Positions 1 through 7,627 of a DNA stretch of 64,000 bases are shown here, piece by piece. The notes beneath the pieces are model-generated. The model did no database searches. It saw only the letters and a program-made list of their open reading frames with translations, and was not told the origin of the DNA. Both the position numbers and the translations under genes were made by a program. How positions within the stretch are numbered: the stretch's first letter is position 1; the number at the start of each line of letters is the position of its first letter. The DNA lies in the NCBI RefSeq assembly GCF_009695545.1, contig NZ_VUNS01000007.1, positions 1 to 64,000 of the forward strand. The letters are read 5' to 3'. The DNA comes from Victivallis lenta. Its GTDB lineage: Bacteria > Verrucomicrobiota > Lentisphaeria > Victivallales > Victivallaceae.

Positions 1-112
1 CTTCCCGCAAGGGACTGAAGGCCGGTCGAAGACTACGACCTTGATAGGACGGAGATGTAAGCGCAGTAATGCGTTCAGTTTACCGTTACTAATCGGCCGT
101 GAGGCTTAACCA
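1..112 (+). rRNA. rrl: 23S ribosomal RNA, 3' end (partial)
   Basis: The first ~112 bases match the conserved 3' end of bacterial 23S rRNA, including the segments GTAAGCGCAGTAATGCG, ACCGTTACTAATCGGCCG and the terminal TGAGGCTTAACC. The 5' part lies outside the window. The exact mature end is estimated from the position of the conserved GAGGCTTAACC. Confidence 0.95.
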
Positions 113-235
113 CCTTTTTTCCGAGGGTTCCATACCATATGGTAAGGAGCCGGCGGAAAAAGGTCTCTCTCAATGGAGAGTTGTTACCTCACATGCAGTA
201 TCTCCGTAGAGACATTTTCTATGATTGGATTTTTT
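113..235 (+). other. 23S-5S rRNA internal spacer
   Basis: About 120 bases separate the 23S tail from the 5S gene. They contain a small inverted repeat around 131-147 (TTCCATACC ... GGTAAGGAG) that may be part of a processing stem. No tRNA is seen in it. Confidence 0.6.
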
Positions 236-350
236 TCCGGTGCTTATAGCGGAGCAGAAACACACGTTCCCTTCCCGAACACGGCAGTTAAGGGCTCCAG
301 CGGCGATGGTACTGTAAATTTGACTATGGGAGAGTAGCACGGTGCCGGGA
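236..350 (+). rRNA. rrf: 5S ribosomal RNA
   Basis: The stretch has the conserved 5S blocks: CCGAACACGGCAGTTAAG in the loop B/C region, CGGCGATGGTACTG, and GGGAGAGTAGCACGG near the 3' side. The two ends (TCCGGTGC and GTGCCGGGA) can form an imperfect helix I. Length is close to the usual ~115-120 nt. The ends are estimated to within a few bases. Confidence 0.9.
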
Positions 351-359
351 ATTTTTTTA

Positions 360-402
360 CCCGCCTTGACGTTTCGCACACGTTAAGGCGGGTCTTTTTT
401 TG
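360..402 (+). terminator. Rho-independent terminator of the rRNA operon
   Basis: A near-perfect stem (CCCGCCTTGACG / CGTTAAGGCGGG) with a 9-nt loop is followed by a run of T residues. It lies 10 bases after the 5S gene and is well placed to end the rRNA transcript. Confidence 0.9.
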
Positions 403-454
403 GCGCGGAACAGGACGCTCGTCCCACTGGCGCACCATGGTTTCGGAAAGGAAA

Positions 455-478
455 GGCGCGCCCCCCTTCCGGGGCGCC
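455..478. terminator. GC-rich hairpin, possible terminator for the minus-strand Nif3 gene
   Basis: GGCGCGCCCC and GGGGCGCC form a strong stem. Read on the minus strand it is followed by TTTCCTTT, so it could stop transcripts coming from the minus-strand genes that end at 651. It lies about 170 bases past that stop codon, and the T-run is imperfect. Nothing else recognisable is seen between 403 and 650. Confidence 0.4.
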
Positions 479-650
479 GTCTTTCTGCGCATTCGCGCTG
501 CAGACCGTGTACGCTGCGCGGCAAAATCTGCGATTTTGCTGGTGTAGCTGTTTCGCTTCGCGTACAGATTGCCTCCGGCGGCCGGGGCGCATCGCCCCCG
601 GACCGGCACCGGCACGGTGCCTTGACGCGCAGAGACGGAATCAGCCTATC

Positions 651-1412
651 TCAGAGGGAGGTCGGAAAGTCGGCGAATTCACAGGCGACATCGAACTTTC
701 TGCCGATGTACTCCATGACGGCTCGGGGACCGAGTGTTTCCGTTGCGTAATGGCCGAGCGCAAGCACTGGCATTCGAAGCTCGTAGGCAGGATGGTACAT
801 GACGTGTTCAAGTTCTCCCGTGATCAGCAGGTCGGCACCGGCGGCGGCAGCCTGTTCCAGCGCATCCATGCCGCCGCCCCCGGAAACCACGGCGATCCGT
901 TTCAGAATGCGTTCGTCGTCGGCGATCAGGCGCGGTTTGGCTTTCAGCTTCGTGCCGAGCTCTTTTTCAAGTTCGGCGGCTTTGACGAGCTTTTTCGTGT
1001 GGCCGAGAAAGCCGATGTCGTAACCGTGGTAATTGCAGAATGGTTCAAGCCGGGTCAGTTCGGCCAGCTCTGCCAGCCGCGCATTGTTGCCGAGCTCCGG
1101 ATGGGCATCGAGCGGCAGGTGTACCCCGTACAGGCTGATATTGTTTCCGAACATGACCCGGAACCGTTCGGCGTGAATGCCGGTGAAACGGCGCGGTTCC
1201 CCGCCCCAGGAAATACCGTGATGAACGAAGACAAAATCGAAATGCCCGGCGGCGGCGTGTTCGAACAGCGCCAGGCAGCCGTCCACGCCGAAAAGAATGC
1301 GTTTCACTTCCGGCGAGCCTTCGATCTGGAGTCCGTTGTTTGAAGCATCGCCCGGGAAGGCGGCCACATTCAGGGTACGGTCGAGTTCCTCGACCAGTTC
1401 GTTTCGTTTCAT
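651..1412 (-). CDS. Nif3/DUF34-family dinuclear metal-centre protein
   Basis: The 253-aa protein carries the Nif3-like (GTP cyclohydrolase I type 2/YbgI) signatures: SNNGLQ near residue 25, the metal-binding VHHG at 63-66, GVHLPLDAHPELGNN around 96-110 and a C-terminal GHYATETLG that supplies further metal ligands. The family forms hexameric toroids with a dinuclear metal site; its biochemical role is unsettled despite the cyclohydrolase name. Length is normal. It is the last gene of a minus-strand group with ispE (26-nt gap) and the Gfo/Idh/MocA gene, so co-transcription is likely. Confidence 0.88.
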   Translation of the reverse strand: MKRNELVEELDRTLNVAAFPGDASNNGLQIEGSPEVKRILFGVDGCLALFEHAAAGHFDFVFVHHGISWGGEPRRFTGIHAERFRVMFGNNISLYGVHLPLDAHPELGNNARLAELAELTRLEPFCNYHGYDIGFLGHTKKLVKAAELEKELGTKLKAKPRLIADDERILKRIAVVSGGGGMDALEQAAAAGADLLITGELEHVMYHPAYELRMPVLALGHYATETLGPRAVMEYIGRKFDVACEFADFPTSL

Positions 1413-1438
1413 ACCGTTCCTCCTCTTTGAACAGTTGG

Positions 1439-2296
1439 TCAGTTGACGAAAATAGTGACCGCCCGGAAGGCTCCGGCCAGCGAGCGGCAGAGCTCGTCAC
1501 GCTCGGCAGGGGACGCGCAGACGGCGAAAATCGACGGGCCGCTGCCGGTGATTTCGGCATTCAGCGCACCGTTTTCGAGCAGGAAATCACGCAGGATCGC
1601 CAGCAGCGGGAATTTCCGGTAGAGCGCGGCGGCGAGGTCGTTGTGGAGATTGTCGGCGACCCCCTTCGGATCATTGCGGCGAAGTGCATTGATGAGGCGC
1701 TTGAGCTTTCCGGAGGAGTCTTCTCCGATTTGTTCCGGATCAAGATTCATGTAAGCCCATTTGGCGCTGACCGGGAATTGCGGATTCACGACGAGAAGCG
1801 GCGGGGCGTACAGCTTCCCGGCCGGATAGTGAAACACCTCCCCGATGCCGGTCGCTATGGCGGCGCGCCCGTGCAGGAAAAACGGCACATCCGCCCCGAG
1901 CGTGAGCGCAAGGTCGGCGAGCTCCTCGCTCGACAGTTTTCCGTAATGCCGGTTCAGCAGCCGAAGCACGGCGGCGGCGTTCGAGCTGCCGCCGCCCATG
2001 CCGGCCGCGACCGGAATCTCTTTTTCGATCCGGATCGACCAGGCCGGGGCGATTCCGGCCATGTCGGCATAGGCCAGTGCGGCCCGCCCGGCCAGATTTT
2101 CGAGATTTTCCGGCAGCCCGGCGAGGGAGGAGCAGACCCTGATTCCGGGCGTGTCGACAAAATCGAGCGTAACCCGGTCGGCCGGAGTGTCGAGCGGCAG
2201 AAACAGCGTCTCCAGCTCATGATAGCGGTCCGGCCGCCGCTTCAGAACTTTCAGGTAAAGGTTGATTTTCGACCGGGACGGAATCGAGAGTGCCAT
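1439..2296 (-). CDS. ispE: 4-diphosphocytidyl-2-C-methyl-D-erythritol kinase
   Basis: IspE phosphorylates CDP-methylerythritol with ATP in the MEP isoprenoid pathway. The 285-aa protein has the GHMP-kinase layout: SKINLYLKV at 9-17 (family PAKINL.L), the glycine-rich phosphate loop PVAAGMGGGSSNAAAV at 95-110, GADVPFF with the catalytic Asp at 136, and a C-terminal GSGPSIFAV. Length is typical. It sits 10 nt behind the upstream oxidoreductase gene, suggesting one transcript. No other MEP gene is in the window. Confidence 0.95.
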   Translation of the reverse strand: MALSIPSRSKINLYLKVLKRRPDRYHELETLFLPLDTPADRVTLDFVDTPGIRVCSSLAGLPENLENLAGRAALAYADMAGIAPAWSIRIEKEIPVAAGMGGGSSNAAAVLRLLNRHYGKLSSEELADLALTLGADVPFFLHGRAAIATGIGEVFHYPAGKLYAPPLLVVNPQFPVSAKWAYMNLDPEQIGEDSSGKLKRLINALRRNDPKGVADNLHNDLAAALYRKFPLLAILRDFLLENGALNAEITGSGPSIFAVCASPAERDELCRSLAGAFRAVTIFVN

Positions 2297-2306
2297 GACA
2301 ATACCG

Positions 2307-3323
2307 TCAATTCAGCTCGTCCGGCGTGCACGGGGCGAATTTGAATCCGTACTGGTCATTGTAGCGGCGCGCCTCGTTTTCGATCGCGATGGCGAGACGC
2401 AGCGCGCGCAGGCCCGCTTCTCCCGGCACCTTCGCGTCGCAGAGCTGCCCGGTGACCCGGCTTTTGTTCACGGCGAGGATAAAGTCTTCGAGTTCGGCCG
2501 CAAGCGCGTTCTTTTCATCGAGGTTCACATCCTTGCGGGCGAGTCCGATACGGTTGCGCTTCAGGACCATGCCGAAATGTTTGCCGTAGTCCATTGAGAT
2601 ATAGCAGTCCTCCTGGAACACGCGGAACCGGCGCATCGGCTCCTGGCTGACCCGGCTTGCGGTCAGGCTCGCGCAACTGCCGTTTTTGAATTTGATTCGG
2701 GCATTGACGATATCTTCGGTCTTGCTGAGAACCGGAATGCCGACCACATCGAAATGCTCGACCTCCGAGTCGACCATGGTCAGCACGAGGTCGATGTCGT
2801 GGATCATGAGGTCGACGACGACGCTGACTTCGGTGCCTCGGCGCGGCAGGCCCGGGCGCGGCGGCGGGTATTGCGCAAGGCGGTGCGCCTCGATGAAGCG
2901 CGTGTTGGCCGCATATTTTTCCAGAAAATCCATTGCCGGGTTGAAGCGTTCGACATGGCCCACGGCGAGGACGACATTGTTCTTCCGCGCCGTTTCCACC
3001 ATCTTTTCGGCGAGGGCAAGATCGGCTTCAATCGGTTTTTCCACGAGGACGTGCTTGCCCATCTCAAGAAGCGGAATCGCCGTCACGGCGTGAAAATTGG
3101 CCGGAACCGCCACGCTGAGGGCATCGCATTTCTCCGCAAGCTGCCGCCAGTCGGAAAAAACCGGCAGATTGAACTCCGCCCCGACCTTCGCGGCCGTCTC
3201 GGGCTGGACGTCGAAGATGCCGACCATCTCCGCATTCGGGCTTTGGGCATAGAGACGGGCGTGGTGCCTGCCGAGTGCCCCGACACCGAGTACGCCGACT
3301 TTGAGCTTTTTGTCGCTTTCCAT
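2307..3323 (-). CDS. Gfo/Idh/MocA-family oxidoreductase, GnnA-like
   Basis: 338 aa with an N-terminal NAD(P)-binding Rossmann fold (VGVLGVGALGRHHARLY, residues ~9-25), the family motif EKPIEADL near 95-102, and a C-terminal dehydrogenase domain containing GHVERFNP and DLMIHDIDLVL. The spacing of GHVERFNPA, FIEAHRLA and LMIHDIDLVL resembles the UDP-GlcNAc 3-dehydrogenases (GnnA) found near lpxA in several Gram-negatives, where they start synthesis of the 2,3-diamino sugar of some lipid A types. Here lpxA is only ~0.9 kb away on the opposite strand. The matching aminotransferase (GnnB) is not in the window, so the precise substrate is an inference. Confidence 0.75.
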   Translation of the reverse strand: MESDKKLKVGVLGVGALGRHHARLYAQSPNAEMVGIFDVQPETAAKVGAEFNLPVFSDWRQLAEKCDALSVAVPANFHAVTAIPLLEMGKHVLVEKPIEADLALAEKMVETARKNNVVLAVGHVERFNPAMDFLEKYAANTRFIEAHRLAQYPPPRPGLPRRGTEVSVVVDLMIHDIDLVLTMVDSEVEHFDVVGIPVLSKTEDIVNARIKFKNGSCASLTASRVSQEPMRRFRVFQEDCYISMDYGKHFGMVLKRNRIGLARKDVNLDEKNALAAELEDFILAVNKSRVTGQLCDAKVPGEAGLRALRLAIAIENEARRYNDQYGFKFAPCTPDELN

Positions 3324-3416
3324 TCGTGATTCCTGTGGTTCCTGGATTTTTCAGTATGTATTCTGGAGTAATATACACGTTTTTTTGATAAAAACACCAT
3401 TTCAAGCCGCTTTTTC

Positions 3417-3446
3417 TTGGCGAAATCGGGGTTTACGGGGTATATT
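3417..3446 (+). promoter_or_regulatory. Possible sigma-70 promoter for pyrH-lpxA
   Basis: TTGGCG and TATATT are separated by 18 bases, about 50 bases before the pyrH start codon. The -35 is weak and the spacing is one base over the optimum. Confidence 0.4.
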
Positions 3447-3498
3447 CCGATAAATAGAACAATTCTTCCTCGCGATTGAGAAGCATAAGGGGTCTGCC

Positions 3499-4218
3499 AT
3501 GAATGAAAAATTCCGATTCAACCGGGTATTGCTGAAGCTCAGCGGAGAAGCGCTGAAGGGCGCGCAGGAGCATGGGTACGACGCCGACGCGGTCCGTTCC
3601 GTGGTCGAGCGGGTCAAGTCGGTCGTCGACCAGGGCGTGGAGGTCGCGCTCGTGGTCGGGGCCGGGAACATCTGGCGCGGCGTTATGGGCAGGAGCGGCG
3701 GCATGGACCGGGTCAACGCCGATTATATGGGGATGCTTGCGACGGTGATGAACGCGCTCTGCCTGCGGGACTTCTTTCGGGCGGCCGGCATCCAGGCGGT
3801 CGTGCAGTGTTCGATCGGGATGGAGCCGATCGCGCCGCGGTTCAACCGCGACGAGGCGATCCGGGCGCTCGAGGCCGGCAAGATCGTGATCTTCGCCGGC
3901 GGCACCGGCAGCCCGTTCTTCACCACCGACACGACCAGCGCGCTGCGGGCGCTCGAAACCGATTGCGACGCTGTGCTGAAGGCGACGAAGGTCGACGGCG
4001 TCTACACCGCCGATCCGTTCAAGGACCCGGCGGCGACGCGGTATGCGGAGCTGAGCTTCGACGAGGCGCTGGCGCGCCAGCTGAAAGTCATGGATTCGAC
4101 TGCGTTTTCGATGTGCCGCGACAACGATTTGCCGATCATCGTCTTCAATTTTTCGGACCCGGACAGCCTCGAACGGATTTTGTCCGGAGATACCGAAGCC
4201 GGAACCATCGTAAGCTAG
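3499..4218 (+). CDS. pyrH: Uridylate (UMP) kinase
   Basis: PyrH makes UDP from UMP in pyrimidine nucleotide synthesis. The 239-aa product begins with the amino-acid-kinase motif RVLLKLSGEAL, has VVGAGNIWRG at ~54-63, MDRVNADYMGMLATVMN, IFAGGTGSPFFTTDT with the bacterial UMP-kinase glycine loop, and KVDGVYTADP. Length matches the family. It is followed after 18 nt by lpxA, an unusual partner (pyrH more often follows tsf and precedes frr). The stop codon is TAG. Confidence 0.97.
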   Translation: MNEKFRFNRVLLKLSGEALKGAQEHGYDADAVRSVVERVKSVVDQGVEVALVVGAGNIWRGVMGRSGGMDRVNADYMGMLATVMNALCLRDFFRAAGIQAVVQCSIGMEPIAPRFNRDEAIRALEAGKIVIFAGGTGSPFFTTDTTSALRALETDCDAVLKATKVDGVYTADPFKDPAATRYAELSFDEALARQLKVMDSTAFSMCRDNDLPIIVFNFSDPDSLERILSGDTEAGTIVS

Positions 4219-4236
4219 GAACACGGGAGGCGGGCT

Positions 4237-5064
4237 ATGACGGACATCCATCCGACCGCAGTAGTCAGCCCGAAGGCGCAGATCGGCGTCGGCGTGCATA
4301 TCGGGCCGTATTCGGTCGTCGAGGACGATTGCGTGATCGGCGATGACTGCCGGATCGATTCCCACGTGAAGATCGCGCGGTATACGACGCTCGGGCCGCG
4401 CTGCCGGGTCTATCTTGGAGCTCTGATCGGCGAGGAGCCGCAGGACCACCGTTTCCAGCCGGGAACCGTGGCGTGGACCACGGTCGGCGCCGACACGACG
4501 ATCCGGGAATATGTCACGATTCACCGTTCGCCGTTCCCCGAGCGCTACACGCGGATCGGCAGCGGGACGCTGCTGATGTCCTTCGTCCATGTCGGACACG
4601 ATGCGCAGATCGGGGACCGGGTGACCGTTGCGAACCAGACGGCGGTCTCCGGGCATGTCATCATCGAGGATATGGCGGTGCTTTCCGGCTATATTCTGAT
4701 TCATCAGTTCTGCCGGATCGGAAAACTGGCAATGGTCGGCGCGCGCACGATCATCCGGCAGGACATCCCGCCGTTCTGCATGCTGGCGGAAAATGAATGC
4801 GTCTGCGGTCCGAACGTGATCGGGCTGCGGCGCGCCGGATATGACAGCTTTGCGCGCATGGCGATCCGGCGCGCGATCAAAACCTATTTCTTCAAGGGGC
4901 TGAACGCGACAAACGCGCTGGCTGAAATCGAAAAGACGCCGGATCTGCTGCCGGAGGTCCGGCATTTTGTGCAGTTTATCCGCAGTACGGAACGCGGCAT
5001 CATGCCGGGCGACCCCGAATTGATCGCGCTCGGCATCCGCGGCGTGGATGAGGAGAAGGAATGA
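4237..5064 (+). CDS. lpxA: UDP-N-acetylglucosamine acyltransferase
   Basis: LpxA transfers a 3-hydroxyacyl chain from acyl carrier protein to UDP-GlcNAc (or UDP-GlcNAc3N) in the first step of lipid A synthesis. The 275-aa protein starts IHPTAVV, contains left-handed beta-helix hexapeptide repeats through ~190, the catalytic His in FVHVGHD (His121 by my count), SGHVIIEDMAVLSG, IHQFCRIG, and a helical C-terminal domain. It follows pyrH closely and has GGAGG-like sequence before its ATG. It shows that the organism builds an outer membrane with lipid A. Confidence 0.95.
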   Translation: MTDIHPTAVVSPKAQIGVGVHIGPYSVVEDDCVIGDDCRIDSHVKIARYTTLGPRCRVYLGALIGEEPQDHRFQPGTVAWTTVGADTTIREYVTIHRSPFPERYTRIGSGTLLMSFVHVGHDAQIGDRVTVANQTAVSGHVIIEDMAVLSGYILIHQFCRIGKLAMVGARTIIRQDIPPFCMLAENECVCGPNVIGLRRAGYDSFARMAIRRAIKTYFFKGLNATNALAEIEKTPDLLPEVRHFVQFIRSTERGIMPGDPELIALGIRGVDEEKE

Positions 5065-5120
5065 GAGGCGCTCCGGATAACGGAAACGCCTGTACGAAAG
5101 AAAGTCATCGGAGTTTCAAT

Positions 5121-6329
5121 ATGAAAAAATGGATCGGTTTGCTGTTCGCCGCGACGGTTGCGGTGATTTTTGCCGGATGCGCGGAGGTTACGCCGCTGCC
5201 GCATCCGATCGTGCCGGAGGAGTCCGGCAATACCGTGAAGATCGGTGTGCTTCTGCCGCTGACCGGCGCGAATGCCGAATTCGGCAAGCGGACGCTGCGG
5301 GGGGTCGAGCTGGCCGCGAGCGAGCTCAATAACGGGCGCGGTATTTCAAGCCGCCGGGTTGAGCTTCTCGTGCGCGACACGAAGAGCAACCCGTCCGAGG
5401 CACGCCGGCAGGCCGAGGCGCTTTTCGACGCGGGCATCATCGGGCTGGTCGGGCCGTACAGCACGAACGAAGCGCTGGCGATCAGGCCGGTGGTCGAGGG
5501 AAAGCTGATTCCGACCGTCGTCCCGCTCGCCACCGGCGATGAGGTGACGGAAGGAACGAATATGATTTACCGGACCTGTTTCACCGACAGCCAGCAGGGG
5601 GAGGCGATCGCCGCTTATGCCTGGTATTGGCGGAAGCTGCTGCGCCTCGCGATCCTGATCAGTGACGACGAGCAGGCGAGCTACTCCCGGAATGTGGCGC
5701 GCGCGGCGGCGAATGCGTTTACGGAGCTCGGCGGCGAGGTCGTGCAGATGGTCGAATTCCAGGGGGACCGCGAGGAGTTTGCGAAGAAGCTGCGCGATCT
5801 GGTCGCCTACAACCCGCAGGCGATTCTGGTTCCGGCGGAGCCGGACAACGCCGGGGTGCTGGTCAAGTATATCCGCGAACTCGGCTACCGCGGGCTGCTG
5901 CTCGGGCCGGAAAGCTGGGACGAACGGGAATTCTTCAGCAATTGCGGCGCCGACCCCGGCGACTGTGCGTTTGTCGGGCTCTATTCGGAGGAGTATGATC
6001 TCCCCGAGCAGCTCGCTTTCCGCGATTTGTTCCGGCGGACCTATTTCGTGTTCCCGTCCACCTGCGAGGCGCAGGGGTACGATGCGCTGAAGATGCTGGC
6101 GATCGGGCTCGGCAACGTGACGAGCGTGCAGGAGTTCAACCGGAACATGCAGCATATCCGCAACGTTCCGGGTGCGAGTGCGTTGTACACCATGAAGCCG
6201 CACGGCGGCATCGACCGGACGATGTTCATCAAAACCATCCGGCCCGCCGCCGGGCCGGACGAGGAGCCCGAGTCGCGGCTCAGCCGCAGCTTCAACATGA
6301 AGAAGATCTATCAGCTCAAGGAGGATTGA
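5121..6329 (+). CDS. Lipoprotein with type 1 periplasmic-binding (Leu/Ile/Val-type) fold
   Basis: I place the start at the ATG at 5121 because it gives a proper lipoprotein signal (MKKWIGLLFAATVAVIFAGC, Cys20 at the lipobox) and follows CGGAG. The rest has the features of ABC-type branched-chain substrate-binding proteins: VKIGVLLPLTGANAEFGKRTLRGVELAASELN, then a two-lobe fold with AILISDDEQASYSRNV and AEPDNAGVLVKYIRELGY. Its distance from any LIV permease gene suggests a role other than transport, for example sensing or an LpoA-like envelope function; that is not resolved. Likely in one operon with pyrH-lpxA. Confidence 0.8.
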   Translation: MKKWIGLLFAATVAVIFAGCAEVTPLPHPIVPEESGNTVKIGVLLPLTGANAEFGKRTLRGVELAASELNNGRGISSRRVELLVRDTKSNPSEARRQAEALFDAGIIGLVGPYSTNEALAIRPVVEGKLIPTVVPLATGDEVTEGTNMIYRTCFTDSQQGEAIAAYAWYWRKLLRLAILISDDEQASYSRNVARAAANAFTELGGEVVQMVEFQGDREEFAKKLRDLVAYNPQAILVPAEPDNAGVLVKYIRELGYRGLLLGPESWDEREFFSNCGADPGDCAFVGLYSEEYDLPEQLAFRDLFRRTYFVFPSTCEAQGYDALKMLAIGLGNVTSVQEFNRNMQHIRNVPGASALYTMKPHGGIDRTMFIKTIRPAAGPDEEPESRLSRSFNMKKIYQLKED

Positions 6330-6336
6330 ATTCGGA

Positions 6337-6999
6337 ATGGGCTATCTGATTCACCGGGCCGGGCGGACGCCCGCGCTTGACGCCGGCTTTGATTCCGGCG
6401 AGTGGAGCGGCTGCCGGACTTTGAACGTCGATGTGTTCCGCCCCGAGGGCAGCGGCCACCGGCCGGAGACACGCTTCCGGCTTCAATATGACCGCGAGGG
6501 GCTGTACGGCCTCTTTTCGGTGCGGGACCGCTTTGTGCGCTGTGTGGCGCGGAAGTTTCAGGACCCGGTCTGCCGTGACAGCTGCGTCGAATTTTTCGTC
6601 CGTCCCGCCCACGGGCGCGGCTACGTGAATTTCGAATTCAGTGCGGCGGGCGTTCTGCTGGCCCAGCATGTCGCGGATTGCCGCCGCCGCCCCGGGACGG
6701 ACGATGTGCGGCCGCTTACGGAACGGGAGGCGGCCGGAATCCGGATATACCACTCCCTGCCCGGGCGGATTGAGCAGGAGCTGGCGCAGGAGACCTGTTA
6801 TGAGCTCGGCTTCTTCCTGCCGTTTTCGATTTTCGCCGGCACGCACGGCGCTCCGGCGCCCGTGTCGCGGACGGTCTGGAGCGGGAACGTCTACAAGTGC
6901 GGCGACGATACGAGCCATCCGCACTGGGCATCCTGGCGGCCGGTCAGGCGGGTCAATTTTCACGAACCCGACTGTTTTGGCGATCTGGAGTTCGAATGA
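6337..6999 (+). CDS. CBM9-like (DOMON-type) carbohydrate-binding protein
   Basis: The 220-aa protein looks like a free-standing carbohydrate-binding family 9-like beta-sandwich. Visible features are FRLQYDREGLYGLFSVRD near 50-65, SCVEFFVRP near 85, and the C-terminal SHPHWASWRPVRRVNFHEPDCFGDLEF, which has the W..W.PV..VNFH.P..FG.L.F pattern of this family. There is no signal peptide, so as annotated it would be cytoplasmic, which is odd for a sugar-binding module. It starts 7 nt after the lipoprotein gene. Confidence 0.7.
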   Translation: MGYLIHRAGRTPALDAGFDSGEWSGCRTLNVDVFRPEGSGHRPETRFRLQYDREGLYGLFSVRDRFVRCVARKFQDPVCRDSCVEFFVRPAHGRGYVNFEFSAAGVLLAQHVADCRRRPGTDDVRPLTEREAAGIRIYHSLPGRIEQELAQETCYELGFFLPFSIFAGTHGAPAPVSRTVWSGNVYKCGDDTSHPHWASWRPVRRVNFHEPDCFGDLEFE

Positions 7000-7081
7000 C
7001 GAATGGAATACCTTGTCCGGCATGGAATTGCAGAATAACGGGAAAGTGACGGAGAAATAACGGAGAGGAGAAAACCGGAAT

Positions 7082-7627
7082 ATGGCAAAGGAATTCAGCC
7101 GTTCGGTCGTATCGCAGGCGGTGGCGCTCGCGATGGTCGAAGCCGTGCAGAAGGGCGGCTACCTGAAGGGGGCCATGGTTGCTTCGCCGGTGCTGGCCGA
7201 AGCGGAAAAGGAGTTGTTCGTCAAGATGCTTGCCCGCCTCGACGAGCGCCGCAAAAAGGGGGAGGCGGAGTTGACGGCGGATGAAATTTCATCGCTGTTC
7301 ACGTTCGTATATGCGAAAGCGGCCGAGGCGGTCACGAATCTCGTCAACTCCCAGCCGAACAATTTCGACCTGCTCGGCATGCTTGACGGCAAGGTTCCGA
7401 TCTATGCCGACGACCGCCTGACCGGATATTTCAAGAAAATCAATCTCGCGGCGGATTGCGCTCAGGCTTATCTGGACTGGCACGATGCGAACGCCGGCAA
7501 CGAGGCGTTGCGGAGCTATGACCCGATGCTGCCGCTTTTTGAAGCGCTGAAATGGTGTTTCCGCCTCAGTTGCACGGCGGCGGTCGAAAAACTCGAAGCC
7601 GACGGAAAGGTGATTCCGGGTGTCTGA
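7082..7627 (+). CDS. Conserved-looking protein of unknown function
   Basis: 181 aa, no signal peptide or membrane segment; I do not recognise a family. It is largely helical by composition (MAKEFSRSVVSQAVALAMVEAVQKGGYL at the start; ERRKKGEAELTADEISSLFTFVYAKAAEAV in the middle) and ends LEADGKVIPGV. An upstream GGAGAGGAG lies at a good distance from the ATG. It overlaps the next gene by 8 nt, which suggests translational coupling with that membrane protein. Confidence 0.7.
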   Translation: MAKEFSRSVVSQAVALAMVEAVQKGGYLKGAMVASPVLAEAEKELFVKMLARLDERRKKGEAELTADEISSLFTFVYAKAAEAVTNLVNSQPNNFDLLGMLDGKVPIYADDRLTGYFKKINLAADCAQAYLDWHDANAGNEALRSYDPMLPLFEALKWCFRLSCTAAVEKLEADGKVIPGV

